Origin: Pyropia haitanensis
Lineage: Eukaryota; Rhodophyta; Bangiophyceae; Bangiales; Bangiaceae
Direction of reading: 5' to 3'
DNA length: 64,000 nt
Assembly: GCA_008729055.1 (NCBI GenBank)
Contig: SDUX01000001.1
Span: 4,649,951 to 4,713,950 of the forward strand
In this document: piece after piece, positions 19,566-30,200 of the stretch
Layout of the letters: each line of letters begins with the position of its first letter
How positions within the stretch are numbered: position 1 is the stretch's first letter
Notes under the pieces: model-generated
Databases searched by the model: none
What the model was told of the DNA's origin: nothing
Seen by the model: the letters and a program-made list of their open reading frames with translations, nothing else
Translations under genes and position numbers: made by a program

Positions 19566-21861
19566 GACGACTGGACCCGCCTCCCGGACCTCTCGCGCGC
19601 GCGCGTCGGTGCCGTGGGGGGGGAGGTGTGGGTGGCGAGCGGGGGGGACTCGGGAGTCGAGAACTGCTTTGACACAGTCATCCCAGAGGAGGACGTACGT
19701 TCGGGGAGGGGGGGGGGGGAGGGAGGGGTGCGTGGCGACGGGTGTGGCGACGGGAGGGTGTGGGGTGGCGCGCCGGCCGGTGAGGGGCGGGGACCCCGCT
19801 GTGCGCGGGAGCGCACCGTGCGGCCTGTGGGCGCGGCGGGCGGGCTTGGTGGCGCGCGCGGGGGGGAGGGGCGCCCGACCGGGCGGCCGCGGGGCGGCCG
19901 ACTCGGGGGGGGTGGCGGCGGCGGCCGTGCGCGGCGCGCGCCGCCGCGTGGCGTGGACTGCCCACACTGACGCTCGGGCGCACACGTCGTCGTTGCTCAG
20001 TCGCCGCCGCCGCTCTCTCTTTGCGTTTTGCTTCCCGCTGCCTTCCGTGGTCCGTGCCGCGGCTGTCCCCGCCCCTCCCCCCACCCGCGTGTGCGCGCCT
20101 TCCCCCCCCCGCCCCCAGGTCTATTCCTTTGCGACCAACTCGTGGCGCACCCTGCCGCCCTCGTCCAACCTGCCGACGCCCCGCGCGGCGGCCGCCACCG
20201 CCCTCATCGACGGCGGGCGGCGGCTGCTGCTGGCGGGCGGCGAGGGCAATGGCAACGCTTACATCGTGACGGAGGTGCTGGACCTGGACGGCGGCACCTG
20301 GGCCCGCCTGCCCCCGCTGGTCAAGGGCCGCCACAGCACCGGCGCGGCGGTGTGCGGCGGCGCCGTGTACATGGCCGCGGGGGGGGGGGCAGGGCGGGAG
20401 TGCGCCCAACCTCAACAGCCTCGAGAGGCTGTGGGCGGGGGAGGGGGCGCCTCCGCCGTGTGGGCCGCGGGGGGGGGGGACGTCGGCTCGGAGGGGAAGG
20501 GGGGCGCGAGGGGAAGGGGGCGGAAGGGGGGGGTGGGGCGCCACGCCCGTGGCGGCGACGCCGGCCCCGTCGGGGGGGGGAAAGGGGGGGGCGCCACCGT
20601 GCCGCCGTCGCCCCGCCTGCTTGTCGGTGACGGTGGCGGCGGCGGTGGCGGTGTCGGGGACGGCGGCGGTGGCGGCGGTGGCGGCGAAAGGGGACGCTCC
20701 AGCGGCGGCGGCGGCGGCGGCGCTGGCGGCACGAGCGGTGACAGCGGCCGCGGTGGCGGCACGAGCGGCGGCGGTGGCGGCGGTGGCGGCGGCGCGACTT
20801 CCACGGCGGCCCCCCGCCCCGACGGCGACGCGGCCGACGACGAGGAGAGCGCCTGCTTCCCCGACGACGCGGCGGTGACGCTCGCGTCCGGGGCGACGGT
20901 GCGGATGGCCGCCCTGCGCCTCGGGGACGAGGTGGTGGACGTGGCCGCCGCCGCCGGCGCCGCCGTCCGGCGCGCTGGGGGCGGCGGGCCGCCAGCGCGC
21001 CCGCCCCCGACCACCCGCGTCGTCCTCTTCACGCACGCCGACGGGCCGGACCGGTCGTACCCCTACCTGCGGGTGACGACCGCGTCGGCGGGGACGGGCG
21101 CGAATGAGACCGCCGCGGGGGGGGTGCTGAGGCTCTCGCGGGGGCACCTGGTGCTGATCGCCGACGGGCGGGCGGTGCCCGCCGCCGCCCTCACCGTCGG
21201 CACCGCGCTGCTGCCGGTGGCGGGCGGCGGCGGCGGCGGCGACGGCGGGCGCTGGTGCGGCGCCTCGGGCGGCGGCGGCGGGGGCGGCGGCGGGGGCGGG
21301 GGCGCCCCCCCCCCCCCCCCCGCGGCGGCCTGCGCCGCCGCCGTGGCACCCCCACCCGCCCCCGCCATCGTCACGGCGATCACGCGCGCGACCGCCCCCG
21401 GACGGTACAACCCCCAGACGGCGTCCGGGATGCTGGTCGTCGACGGCCACTCCGTGTTGGCCTACACGACTGCCGTCGGCGACGGGCGCGCCGCGCACGC
21501 CGCCGTGGCCGCGCTGGCCGCCGTGGCCGCCGCGGGGGGGGGGGTGTCGGGCCGCACGCCAGGCGCGGCGCTCGCCGCGGTCGTCAACGCGGTGGTGCTG
21601 CGGGTGACGGTGCCGGCGGTGGGGTGTGCGCGCCGTGGGGGGGGGGGGGGGTGCGCGCGGCGGTGGCCGCGGCGCTGGGGGGGGGGGGGAAGGCGTAGAG
21701 GGGGGAGGGGGGGAAGGCGTGAGGGGAGGGGGGGGGCGGCTCGCGCGGGGGGGGGCGTGGCCGCGCAGCCGGTGGGGGGCGGCGTCGTACGCGGCGCGGC
21801 CACGCGACGCGCCAGCCGCCGCATCGCGGGCGGTGCACGAAAAGAAAAGACAGACCTGTAG
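19566..21861 (+). CDS. Kelch-Hint (Hedgehog-type autoprocessing) protein, spliced
   Basis: An exon ending at 19,694 carries a Kelch blade, DDWTRLPDLSRARVGAVGGE, then VWVASGGDSGVENCFD. After an intron the next blades follow: VYSFATNSWRTLPPSSNLPT, LLLAGGEGNGNAYIVTEVLD, LVKGRHSTGAAVCGGAVYMA. A Gly-rich linker leads to a Hint domain (about 20,850-21,480): CFPDDAAVTLASGATVRMAA LRLGDEVV with the catalytic first Cys, LRLSRGHLVLIADG with the conserved His, and GRYNPQTASGMLVVDG near the end, as in Hedgehog Hog domains. Such domains cleave their own chain at the Cys and may attach a lipid. The 5' end is missing or lies beyond the recombinase gene. A G run near 21,640 makes the C-terminus uncertain: an alternative frame ends at 21,698. 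Confidence 0.75.
19695..20118 (+). other. Inferred intron in the Kelch-Hint gene
   Basis: GTACGT donor after the codon for Asp in IPEED; acceptor CGCCCCCAG before VYSFATNSW. The phase-0 join restores the Kelch sequence across two different frames (length 424, not a multiple of three). Confidence 0.7.
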
Positions 21862-22012
21862 TAGAGACGCCTGCGGACCGGGCGGCCACCACCAACAATA
21901 CAGACACACGCGCCGCCCGGTCCGCCCCCACGCCAGCCGCCCCCCCCCCCCACACCCGCGCTACCCCCCTCTTTCCTCGCGCCCACCTCCCCGCCGACGC
22001 CGCCGTGGCGCC

Positions 22013-22176
22013 TCACCCCCGCGACCGGACGACCCAGACCAGCGCGGCGAGGACGATCAGGCCGACCACCCGGAGAAGCTCGTACTTCTGTAACAGCCGC
22101 GTCCAGTTTGCTTGCCGCGCCTGCCCCGCGTACTTTTTCGACTCTTGGGCCAGCCTCGTGAACTTGTTGACTACGT
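22013..22176 (-). CDS. Last exon of a tail-anchored membrane protein, possibly SNARE-like
   Basis: After a T-rich acceptor (CCCCTGAG, ending at 22,177) the frame reads VVNKFTRLAQESKKYAGQAR, QANWTRLLQKYELLR and then one membrane span VVGLIVLAALVWVV, ending RSRG and TGA at 22,013. A short heptad-like coil directly before a C-terminal membrane anchor is the layout of SNAREs and other tail-anchored proteins inserted with the N-terminus in the cytosol. The upstream exon is unresolved: a possible donor (GTACCC) lies near 22,285, but none of the upstream frames gives a convincing coiled coil. The SNARE label is only a suggestion. Confidence 0.45.
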
Positions 22177-22634
22177 CTCAGGGGCGACAAACAAGCAAAA
22201 AAAAAAAAAGGACAGCGAGAGGGGCGAGCAGGCGCGAGCGGGCGCAAGCGGGACGGAAAGGGGGGAGTGGGGAAGGGGGGGGTACCCGCACCAGCGAGGC
22301 GCTGGCCGCCACGCAGGAGAGCGTGACGGTGCTGTTGGGCCTGGCCGGGGCAGTGCTGGCCGACGAAGGCCGGGAAGAAACCCCGGCCGTGCCCCCGGCG
22401 TTCCTGCCGGGCCAACCTGCGGGCGGGGGTGGCGGCGGCGGCGGCGGCGGCGGCGTCCGGGGGTCTGTTCGAAAGAAGGAGGGGGGGGGATTGATGGGGG
22501 GAGAGGGGCGCGGGGGGGCGAGCCGCCCTCGCTGCATGCCTCTGCAGGGGACAGGGGGGGACACAACCCCACGGAAGCCGCAGACCAGAAGGCCCAGGGG
22601 AGGGGGAAGGAGTCGAGAGGACGGGGCCGACGAC

Positions 22635-22735
22635 GGGTGGTGAGGAGACGAGTGGACGGGGGCGACGGCGGGTGGTGAGGAGACGAGTGGACGGGGGCGA
22701 CGGCGGGTGGTGAGACGAGAGGACGGGGTCGACCA
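22635..22735. repeat. 35-bp minisatellite
   Basis: Unit GGGTGGTGAGGAGACGAGTG plus 15 bases, two complete identical copies and a third degenerate one. Non-coding as far as I can see. Confidence 0.85.
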
Positions 22736-22854
22736 CGTGGGCGTGGCGTGCACGCCCGCCGCCCAGCTCGGGGAATAGGCCTCGCAAGTCCGGTGCCGAG
22801 AAGTACCAGCGAAGCTTTGTGAATGTGTTAACTTTCACTTCGGTTTCGCCCTAA

Positions 22855-22937
22855 CGTGGGGGGACCGGCCTAATCCTGGGGGGACCGGGGGGACCCCCCC
22901 TGAATGACCATTCCAGAGGGGTGGCGGTCCCCCCACG
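22855..22937. repeat. 83-bp foldback sequence with 13-bp inverted ends
   Basis: CGTGGGGGGACCG at the left is perfectly inverted as CGGTCCCCCCACG at the right. It stands 15 bases before the truncated LTR of element A and may be a small mobile element or a rearrangement footprint. Confidence 0.75.
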
Positions 22938-22951
22938 TCGAATGAGTGTAG

Positions 22952-23248
22952 TTTATTGGGTGGACTGAGTGTTCATTTTTTGCGTGTTTTGCGAGGGCTG
23001 TGCGCGCGGAAGCGTGCACACGAGGGCTTATATGCGCGAGACCGCAAGGCTGGGAGGGCCCCCCTTGGCTGCCAAGTAAACTCCGTCTGGCTCCGACACA
23101 TGTTGTTCGTGCCTTGGCGAGTCGGCCACTCGTCTCACGCAAGTCGCGTGTTGGTATTGCACGGGTTGCTTCCGGTGTTCCAAGTTGGGACCCGAGCGTG
23201 CGTGTTCCGCCCCCACAAGTTGTGGGTCGGCGTAGCCGTACTGCTACA
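22952..23248 (+). repeat. 5' LTR of element A, 5'-truncated
   Basis: Homologous to the last 300 bases of the 521-bp LTR family; homology starts at TTTATTGGGTGGACTGAG and ends GTACTGCTACA. In places (GGACTGAG, GAAGCGTGCACAC) it is closer to the old copy at 58.5 kb than to the LTRs at 33 and 37 kb. Contains the TATA-like TTATATGCG. Confidence 0.8.
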
Positions 23249-23442
23249 ACCACCACCGAAGCGGTGGGGGACGATGCCACTCGCAGTTTGTTGAAGAAAA
23301 AAAATAAACAGGACAGGACTCGGCTGCCGCTGTCCCCCTATCTACGCACCTCCGTGCAGACACGCGCCCCTCCCCCGCCCCCCCCCCCCCCCCGCTCCAT
23401 GCTGTTCAAACTTCCCCGCACCGCCCAGGCCGCCCACGAACG

Positions 23443-24211
23443 TCACGACCAGCGCAGTGCGCAGGCCTTGCGACCCCACTGGTACCCCATATACGCCAGC
23501 TCCCAGCCCAGGGGCGACCCGGGGTGCACCAAGTGCGCGTACATGCGGTTCAGCGACGCGTCCAACCCAAAGTCTCCGGGATAAGGGAGGCCCTCCACTA
23601 TGCCTACGGGGTTACAGTGTCCTTCCCTCGCATGAAACAAACGCATACTCACCATAAACCTCTCCGCACGCGCTAAGAAAAACGGTCCGGACCCACACGG
23701 GCGCAGACAACGCGTCGCACGACACTTGTTTAGGATCGTCGCGAACCGGACATCTTGTGCCCGCCGCATACGATGGCATGACCAGATGGCGGCGTCCTCC
23801 ACCTCGCTGAGGACGGCGTCCGCGACAGAGTGGTAGTAAATGCCTGGCGGTGCCGACCACACAACAACGAGCGAGACGCGAGAGCGGTCCACCGTCCCCA
23901 GCACCTCTCGAAAGCGCGTACGCAGCGAGGAAGCGTAGTGCGCGCGCTTGGCGCAGAAGCCCGCCGTCAGCCCGACGGCGCTCTCGCAGCGACCGACGCC
24001 CACGGCCATATGCGCTCCGGACGTCCCGTCAGGGTCCCATACAACAAGCGCGTACAGGCAAACCGCCCACGTCGACGGCAGCCGGCGGTCGCCAGCGCGG
24101 TTTGGGCCGACCGCCCAGCCCGCCGGCCCCAAGCACGGCACCACACGCTCCGCACAAGCCTCCTCTGCGGCCTCGTTCAATAGGTGCCTGACGCCGGTGA
24201 CGTGCGCCGCT
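23443..24211 (-). pseudogene. Antisense ORF of element A leader, N-terminally truncated copy
   Basis: Nearly identical to the C-terminal 250 residues or so of the 432-aa protein at 33,789-35,087, from AAHVTGVRHLLNEAAEEACA to the end GRKACALRWS. Upstream of AAHVTG the sequence switches to leader DNA, so the N-terminal half is absent, although the frame stays open to 24,474. It lies between LTR and gag and is transcribed, if at all, against the element's own genes. Confidence 0.7.
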
Positions 24212-24435
24212 TTCGTCGCGTAAGCGGAGTGGTGGTTGTACTCCGTGCTCCTACGCCGACGGTCCCCGACTCTGGGCACCGTAACGTCATTTTGGTGACT
24301 CAACTCGAGTCCCGGAGTGATGGCGGGCGCGGAAGACTCTCCCGCCGCGCCGTTTGTACCTAGGGAGGGGGAGCCGAGGCGTCCCCCTTTGGGCGGAGTA
24401 CCCCCCAGGACGGGCAGCGTGGATGAGTCGTGTGG

Positions 24436-24612
24436 CATATATACGCCTAGGGGGGCACGCGGGGGCCGTCCCACAGCCGTGGACGGCCGCGCGCTGCAGC
24501 CCCGCGGGTGGCCACACCTCTGGCATATGTGCGCCTAGGGGGGCACGCGGATGCCGTCCACGACTAAATGGACGGCCACGCGCGGCGGCCCCGCAAGCGA
24601 CCACACCCACCG
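24436..24612 (+). repeat. Tandem duplication of about 88 bp in the element A leader
   Basis: Two imperfect units beginning GGCATATATACGCCTAGGGG and GGCATATGTGCGCCTAGGGG. The second contains the hairpin GCCGTCCA...TGGACGGC. The first carries a TATA-like CATATATACG and could be a promoter remnant of the donor lineage. Confidence 0.6.
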
Positions 24613-24826
24613 AGGGCGTCGTCGCGACCCCTCCCCGACCCCTGCAAAGGAGTCGGGTGGCTCGCAGGGCCCCAACGGTCGCGTCACCGGTGGGGTTAGC
24701 CCCCCTCCCCTCGGCCGCCGCTAATTGGATCGAAGGCGTGTGCCGGCGGGTGATCCTTCTGTCTGAGGGACAGCTCCCGGGCCGGGGGAGGACGGCCGCG
24801 GGAGCTGGATCGAGTACTCCCTGTGA

Positions 24827-24962
24827 CGATCGATAGGATCTACCTATCGATTGAGGTACGCCCTTTCGGAGGGTACTCACCAATTTCGCATGCAATTATC
24901 GTCTTGGAGGGATTTCGCTTCTATTTCTTAGGACAGGTCGACCCTGCCCGGTCGACCTGTCC
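24827..24962 (+). repeat. Two strong hairpins in the element A leader
   Basis: TCGATAGG-atcta-CCTATCGA at about 24,830-24,850 and a perfect 13-bp stem GGACAGGTCGACC-ctgccc-GGTCGACCTGTCC at 24,931-24,962. In the untranslated leader such stems may serve RNA dimerisation or packaging; this is inference. Confidence 0.7.
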
Positions 24963-25427
24963 GATCGAGGGTTGTGGCGGGCGCGCGGCGCCACTTCTGG
25001 GCTCGCGACGGCGTTCTCGCCCTGCCTCTCCCTGCTCGGCAGGTCTAAACGTATCCTTCTTTGTCCCGCTTACTTGCCATAGTCTTGGAACTGCGGTTAC
25101 GGGTCTGTGCGTCAACCCTCCCCCCTGATTACGGTACCCTGTGGACACCCGACTTGCCACATTGGTGGAGCAGCAGGGCATACGCAGAAACTCACGGCTC
25201 TCGGCCGTGACGTGGACGTGTATCTTCTTATCTTTTACGGCCAAGACGGGTAGCGGTGTCATCGTGGACTTCGACTTGGGCGGCCGGAGCGCAGGGCGCA
25301 AACGGACCCGGGTCAAGGTGGTGGTGAGCGGGGCTCATCACGTCAAGAGGTCGCCACGGGCCGTAGCCCCGTGGACGACGACGATCGCCGGTCCTCGACA
25401 GGGCAGGACCTGATCGGTGAGGGTAAC

Positions 25428-27239
25428 ATGGATCCTCATCTTCCGAAGGACTACGTACCCCCCGATGGGACGCGCCGAAAGGGCGTCTCCACGAGGTCTT
25501 CCTCTACCACTCAAGCCCGCAACGACCCCCCTCCGCCTCCTCGTCGGGCCCCGTCGGCGCACGCCGACGTGGACCCAAAGGACGACCCGCTGACGTTCCC
25601 AGCGGCCTCGGCGTCGGCGGCTGGGCCGACGCCTACCGCAGAGGCGGAAGACGCCGGCCGGACTGCCGCCTATGAAGCTGCCCTTGCTCAAGCGGAGCAA
25701 GCTTTGAATGACGAGCAGACCACGGTAGCCGAACTGACGCGACGTCTGCAGCAGCAACAAGATCTGCTGGTTGAGATGCAGAAGTCTGCTCAAGGGAGCA
25801 GATCCGCCAGTGGCTCCATGAAGAAGCCCCGACCCACCAAGAAGGGTCAGCCCAAGGATCGCAAGCAGCCGACACCTGAGCCTGTCAATGAACAACATGA
25901 CACGGCGGAGCTACTTGCGGGACTCCAGGCTCTCCTTCAAGTGTACGGTGAGCGCCCCGCTCAGGGTACCCCCGAGCGCGGCCGCCGCACACGCAAGGGC
26001 CCTCGTCACACTCGACGTGACGACGCCCCTTCCAAGTCCCGGTCATCGACGGCGACGGACCGATCTACTTCGTCCGATCGGTCATCGTCGTCATCGTCGA
26101 CATCGTGGCCCCCGACCCCTCCTTCTCCCTTGTCTTCCCCGTCGGAATCTTCCGAAGAGAGCACCACGGACGAGGAGGAAGATGCGCGACGCCGACGCGG
26201 GCTCAAGTCCAAGCGATCAACGAACAACGAACACGAAGTGTTCGACCGTCGGATGGCCATCCATGGACCCAACCGTCGTTACCGACGACTGTTGTGCTAC
26301 AAGACGTACTTCCTGGAGGATACGCGCCTGGCGTACCCACCCCGTCTTGTCAGGAAAGCACATAAGCTGAACAAAAGCTTGGACGGGCCGTTCCAGGGTC
26401 AGGCACCCTACACTGGGAAGGACCCTCTCGCCATCTTCGGGTTTTTGTCTACGTTCAAGAAAGCTTGTGACGCCGCCGGAGCGTCACACGGACAAGCACT
26501 GCCTCTCCTCGGCTTTCGCCTGTCGGGGTCGGCCAAGCTGTCCTTCACCTCCGCCGTGTCCAACAGTGGGACACGGGACGCGCACGCCATCAAGACGTAC
26601 GGGGACGGAGTGAACTGGCTGTTGCAGAAGTTTGCAACACCGGACAAGTTGAACGAGGCCTACACCGAGGTCATTTCTGCTCGTCAAGAACAAGAAGAAG
26701 CACCTCGAGCGTTCGGCGAACGACTCGAGCGTATGTGCGACCGCCTCGTCGGCTTGTTCAACAGCAGCGACCTCGTTGACACGTTCATCAACGGACTTCA
26801 CGATGCGATCAAGGCTCAGGTTGTCATGTTCCAGATGACCAAGGGCCGCGTGTCACTGCCGGAAGCAATCACTACCGCGCAGATCTACTGGACGGGTGTC
26901 CAGAAGGTCAAGGTGGACCTGCGCCGACACATCCGAAACACTACCTCTCCAATCCGTGTTGGAGCCGTCTCGGAAGCCGCCGTAGCACACGTCGCGGTTA
27001 CCCCGCCGCAACCACCACGTTTTGCGCGAACGGAACGCAACGCCACACCGGCATCGAGGTCCCCGTCCCCGCGTCGAACTGCAACTTCGACGGACAAATG
27101 CTACAACTGTCACCGGTTCGGGCACTTCTCCAGCGACTGCCCCGAACCTCGACGGGAACGCCGGCGTTCGTCAACGGATCGTGCCGTAACGGCCTTCGTC
27201 GACACCGACGACCACCCTGCCCACGCTCAGGGAAACTGA
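25428..27239 (+). CDS. Gag of element A
   Basis: Capsid-nucleocapsid polyprotein of a Ty3/gypsy element, 603 residues from the ATG at 25,428 (MDPHLPKDYVPPDG); the frame is open further upstream but without an ATG. The capsid-like core around residues 300-500 includes GKDPLAIFGFLSTFKKACDA and AFGERLERMCDRLVGLFNS. The nucleocapsid has one zinc knuckle, CYNCHRFGHFSSDC (C-X2-C-X4-H-X4-C), near residue 558. The gene ends CAG GGA AAC TGA and overlaps pol in the -1 frame; the overlap carries a slippery heptamer and hairpin. Confidence 0.85.
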   Translation: MDPHLPKDYVPPDGTRRKGVSTRSSSTTQARNDPPPPPRRAPSAHADVDPKDDPLTFPAASASAAGPTPTAEAEDAGRTAAYEAALAQAEQALNDEQTTVAELTRRLQQQQDLLVEMQKSAQGSRSASGSMKKPRPTKKGQPKDRKQPTPEPVNEQHDTAELLAGLQALLQVYGERPAQGTPERGRRTRKGPRHTRRDDAPSKSRSSTATDRSTSSDRSSSSSSTSWPPTPPSPLSSPSESSEESTTDEEEDARRRRGLKSKRSTNNEHEVFDRRMAIHGPNRRYRRLLCYKTYFLEDTRLAYPPRLVRKAHKLNKSLDGPFQGQAPYTGKDPLAIFGFLSTFKKACDAAGASHGQALPLLGFRLSGSAKLSFTSAVSNSGTRDAHAIKTYGDGVNWLLQKFATPDKLNEAYTEVISARQEQEEAPRAFGERLERMCDRLVGLFNSSDLVDTFINGLHDAIKAQVVMFQMTKGRVSLPEAITTAQIYWTGVQKVKVDLRRHIRNTTSPIRVGAVSEAAVAHVAVTPPQPPRFARTERNATPASRSPSPRRTATSTDKCYNCHRFGHFSSDCPEPRRERRRSSTDRAVTAFVDTDDHPAHAQGN

Positions 27240-27272
27240 GCGGTCGGTCGCGTGAGCCCAGCGCGGCCGACC
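27230..27272 (+). promoter_or_regulatory. -1 programmed ribosomal frameshift signal between gag and pol of element A
   Basis: Slippery heptamer G GGA AAC (27,230-27,236) in the gag frame, followed at once by the gag TGA (27,237-27,239). After a 5-base spacer comes an 11-bp hairpin, GGTCGGTCGCG (27,242-27,252) pairing with CGCGGCCGACC (27,262-27,272) with one G-U and a 9-base loop. Slipping gives GGG AAA CTG, exactly the pol frame (SGKLSGRS). GGGAAAC is an established retroviral slippery site. Confidence 0.8.
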
Positions 27273-30200
27273 TTCCCCCTGACCGCGGCAAACCCCAACC
27301 AACACCTCGGTGCTGGACGTCGATCCTCAACAAGGCGTACCGTCACTACACGGTTCCCCTGTGTCTGGGGCCTGCCCCAGAACACATGCGTGCGATGCGA
27401 CCCACGCTGGATACAGGGGCGGGTCTCAACCTCATTCGGGTTGACCAACTTCCGGCGAACTGGACCTCGTTCGCGTCCAAGAATCGACGGACGCCCAAAG
27501 TGGTTCACGCCAGTGGCAACCCCCTTCCCATCCTGGCGGCGATCAACATCATCGTCGACTCCGGGCACGTTAAGATGTTCTCAACGTTCCACGTCGTCAA
27601 GGAGTTGGCCGTCCCGGCCATCTTGGGTACCCGGTTCATCAACCAGCACGTGGAGGCTATTTACCCACGTCTCAACAAGGTGTACTGGACCGACCCCAGT
27701 TCACCTGTCTCGGTTTGCATGCCCATCTTGAACACGCACTGCATTCAACGGCAACAAGGCAAGGTCCGTCTGGCTAAGCGGACGACCTTGCCGCCGTTCA
27801 CCGAAGTGTTCGCGGCAGCCAACAGCGACATCACCGGGTTGATCCATGTGACCACCAACTCAAGATTGCACCAAGGTCACCAAGTCATCTTGGCGAACGG
27901 GGTCGCCTGCACCTTGCCTGCCGTGCCCTTCCAGGTACGGTTGTGCAACGTCGGCGCGACAACGAGGTACCTTAAGAAAGGTACCGTCCTCGGGTCAGCG
28001 GAGATGTACGAGGGGCCAGTCATCGCCACGGTCGATGAGAAGCCCCAACCTCCGCAAGATAAGCCCGCGCCGTCGGTCGACTCAGTCGACCTCGCGGACG
28101 CTCCGAAGCACCTCCATAAGCGTATCCGGAGGATGCTCGAGCAGCATCAGGTCATGTGGAGCGGCAAGCTGGGGACGATCCACGCCACCGTTCATCGGAT
28201 TAAAACCGATGACAAGATCATCCCGATCCACCAGGCCCCCTACCGGACGGGCTTGCGCAAGAGGGAGATCATCACGGACTGCATCAACGCCATGCTCAAG
28301 CAGGAAGTGATACGGCCAAGCCACAGCGACTGGTCAAGCCCAGTCGTGGTCGTGCCCAAGAAGAACGGCAAGCCGAGGTTCTGCATCGACTACCGACGGC
28401 TGAACGCCGTCACCAAGAAGGACACCTATCCCATTCCTAGGATAGATGATTGCCTCGACTCGTTGGGCGAGGCGCAGTTCTTCTCGACACTTGATTGCAC
28501 AGCCGGTTACTGGCAAGTGCCACTCCGAAAGGAGGACCAAGAGAAGACCGCCTTCGCATGTCACGACGGACTCTTTGTATGGGTCGTCATGCCGTTCAGG
28601 CTGACAAATGCCCCGGCAACGTTCCAGCGAGCCCTGGACATCATCTTGTCTGGCCTCAAGTGGCAGATATGTCTCTTCTACCTTGACGACGTCATCGTGT
28701 TCTCCAAGTCCGCCGAGGAACACGTCCGCCATCTGGACGTAGTCTTGACACGCCTACGTAAAGCAGGCGTCACACTCAACCTTGAGAAGTGCGCCTTCTT
28801 CAAGAAAGAAGTCGAGTACCTCGGTCACCTGGTCTGCCCCGGCCAACTCAAGGTGCAAAACAAGAACACCGAGGCCCTCAAACTGGCCACCTTCCCCAAG
28901 ACGAAGACCCATATGAAGAGCTTCCTCGGTGCCTGCAACGTCTACCGACGCTTCGTCAAGGACTTCGCCAAGAGAGCGAGACCATTAACCGAGCTGACCA
29001 AGAACGACGTCGGCCCGGATCTGCCTGAACCAACGGCAGAACAACTCGCGGCGTTTGAAGACCTCAAACAAGCCTTGGTGACACCGCCGGTGCTCACCAT
29101 CCCGCACCCCAACCGTCGATTCGTGGTCGACGTCGACGCGTGCGCGGACCAGCTCGGGTGCGCCTTGTTGCAAGAACAAGAAAATGGACAGCTGCAACCG
29201 GTGGGCTACTACAGCCGCACGCTGAAGCCGGCCGAGCAGAACTACTGCACTACGGAACGCGAATGCCTCGGACTTGTGTGGGGAGTGCTGACCTTACGGC
29301 ACTTCTTGGACGGCAACAAGTTCACGGTGCGAACGGACCATCAGGCACTAAGGTGGATCTACAATACCACCGACCCAAGCAGCCGGTTGATGCGATGGCG
29401 CCTCCGCTTGGCCGAGTTCACCTTCGACGTCTTGTACAAGCCTGGTGCAAGTCATCATGCGCCCGACTTCTTGTCACGGACGCGCACCGGCGCCCTTGAC
29501 GACTCGGATCTCGACGACGAGATCCCATGCTCGGCTCTGGCCGAGACGGCCAGAAGCTTGCAGAGAGGGCGGTACACCCACGCGGTACGGCTGACGCCGA
29601 TCGCGTTTGAGGACCTAGTAGCGGACCAGGCGACCGACGCCTTGTGCAAGGTCATCCGCAAGAAGATGGCCGCAGGCAAGGCCCCCAACTTCTCGGTGAA
29701 AGACGGCGCGCTCTACCGAGAGGGCCTCGACGGGGACCAGCTTGTGGTCCCGCACAAGCATCGGGCGAGGTTGCTCCACTTGGCCCACTTCCCGACCACG
29801 GAAGGACATCCGGGATCGAACCGTATGTACTACTCCATGCGGCGCCGGTTCTACTGGCCGTCGATGGCCACCGACGCCTACGGAGTGGTCACGCGGTGCG
29901 CCGCATGTGCACAGAGCCGGCTTGCGTTGCGACGCCACACGGCGCCGATGAGGCTGTTCCCGGCGACCGAGCCGTTGACGGAAGTCAACGTCGACATCCT
30001 CGGGCCGCTGCCTGTCTCGTTGACGCGCAACACGTACGTGTTGGCATTCACCGACCGCTTCTCCAAGGTCGTCCGTTGCGTCGCCCTGAAGAAGGTGACC
30101 GCTGTCACGGTAGCCTCGGCGTTGGTGGAGGTATGGGTGGCCAGCTACGGGCCACCCGACGTGCTCCTGTCGGATCAAGGAAGCCAGTTCATGTCGAAGT

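Noticed and set aside
23249..23290. Primer binding site directly behind the LTRs of elements A and C
   Set aside because: The sequence begins ACCACCACCG, with no TGG at the expected place; a tRNA site could not be supported, so none was annotated.
25371..25427. Upstream start for element A gag
   Set aside because: The open frame extends to 25,371 but begins with GTG; the first ATG in frame is at 25,428.
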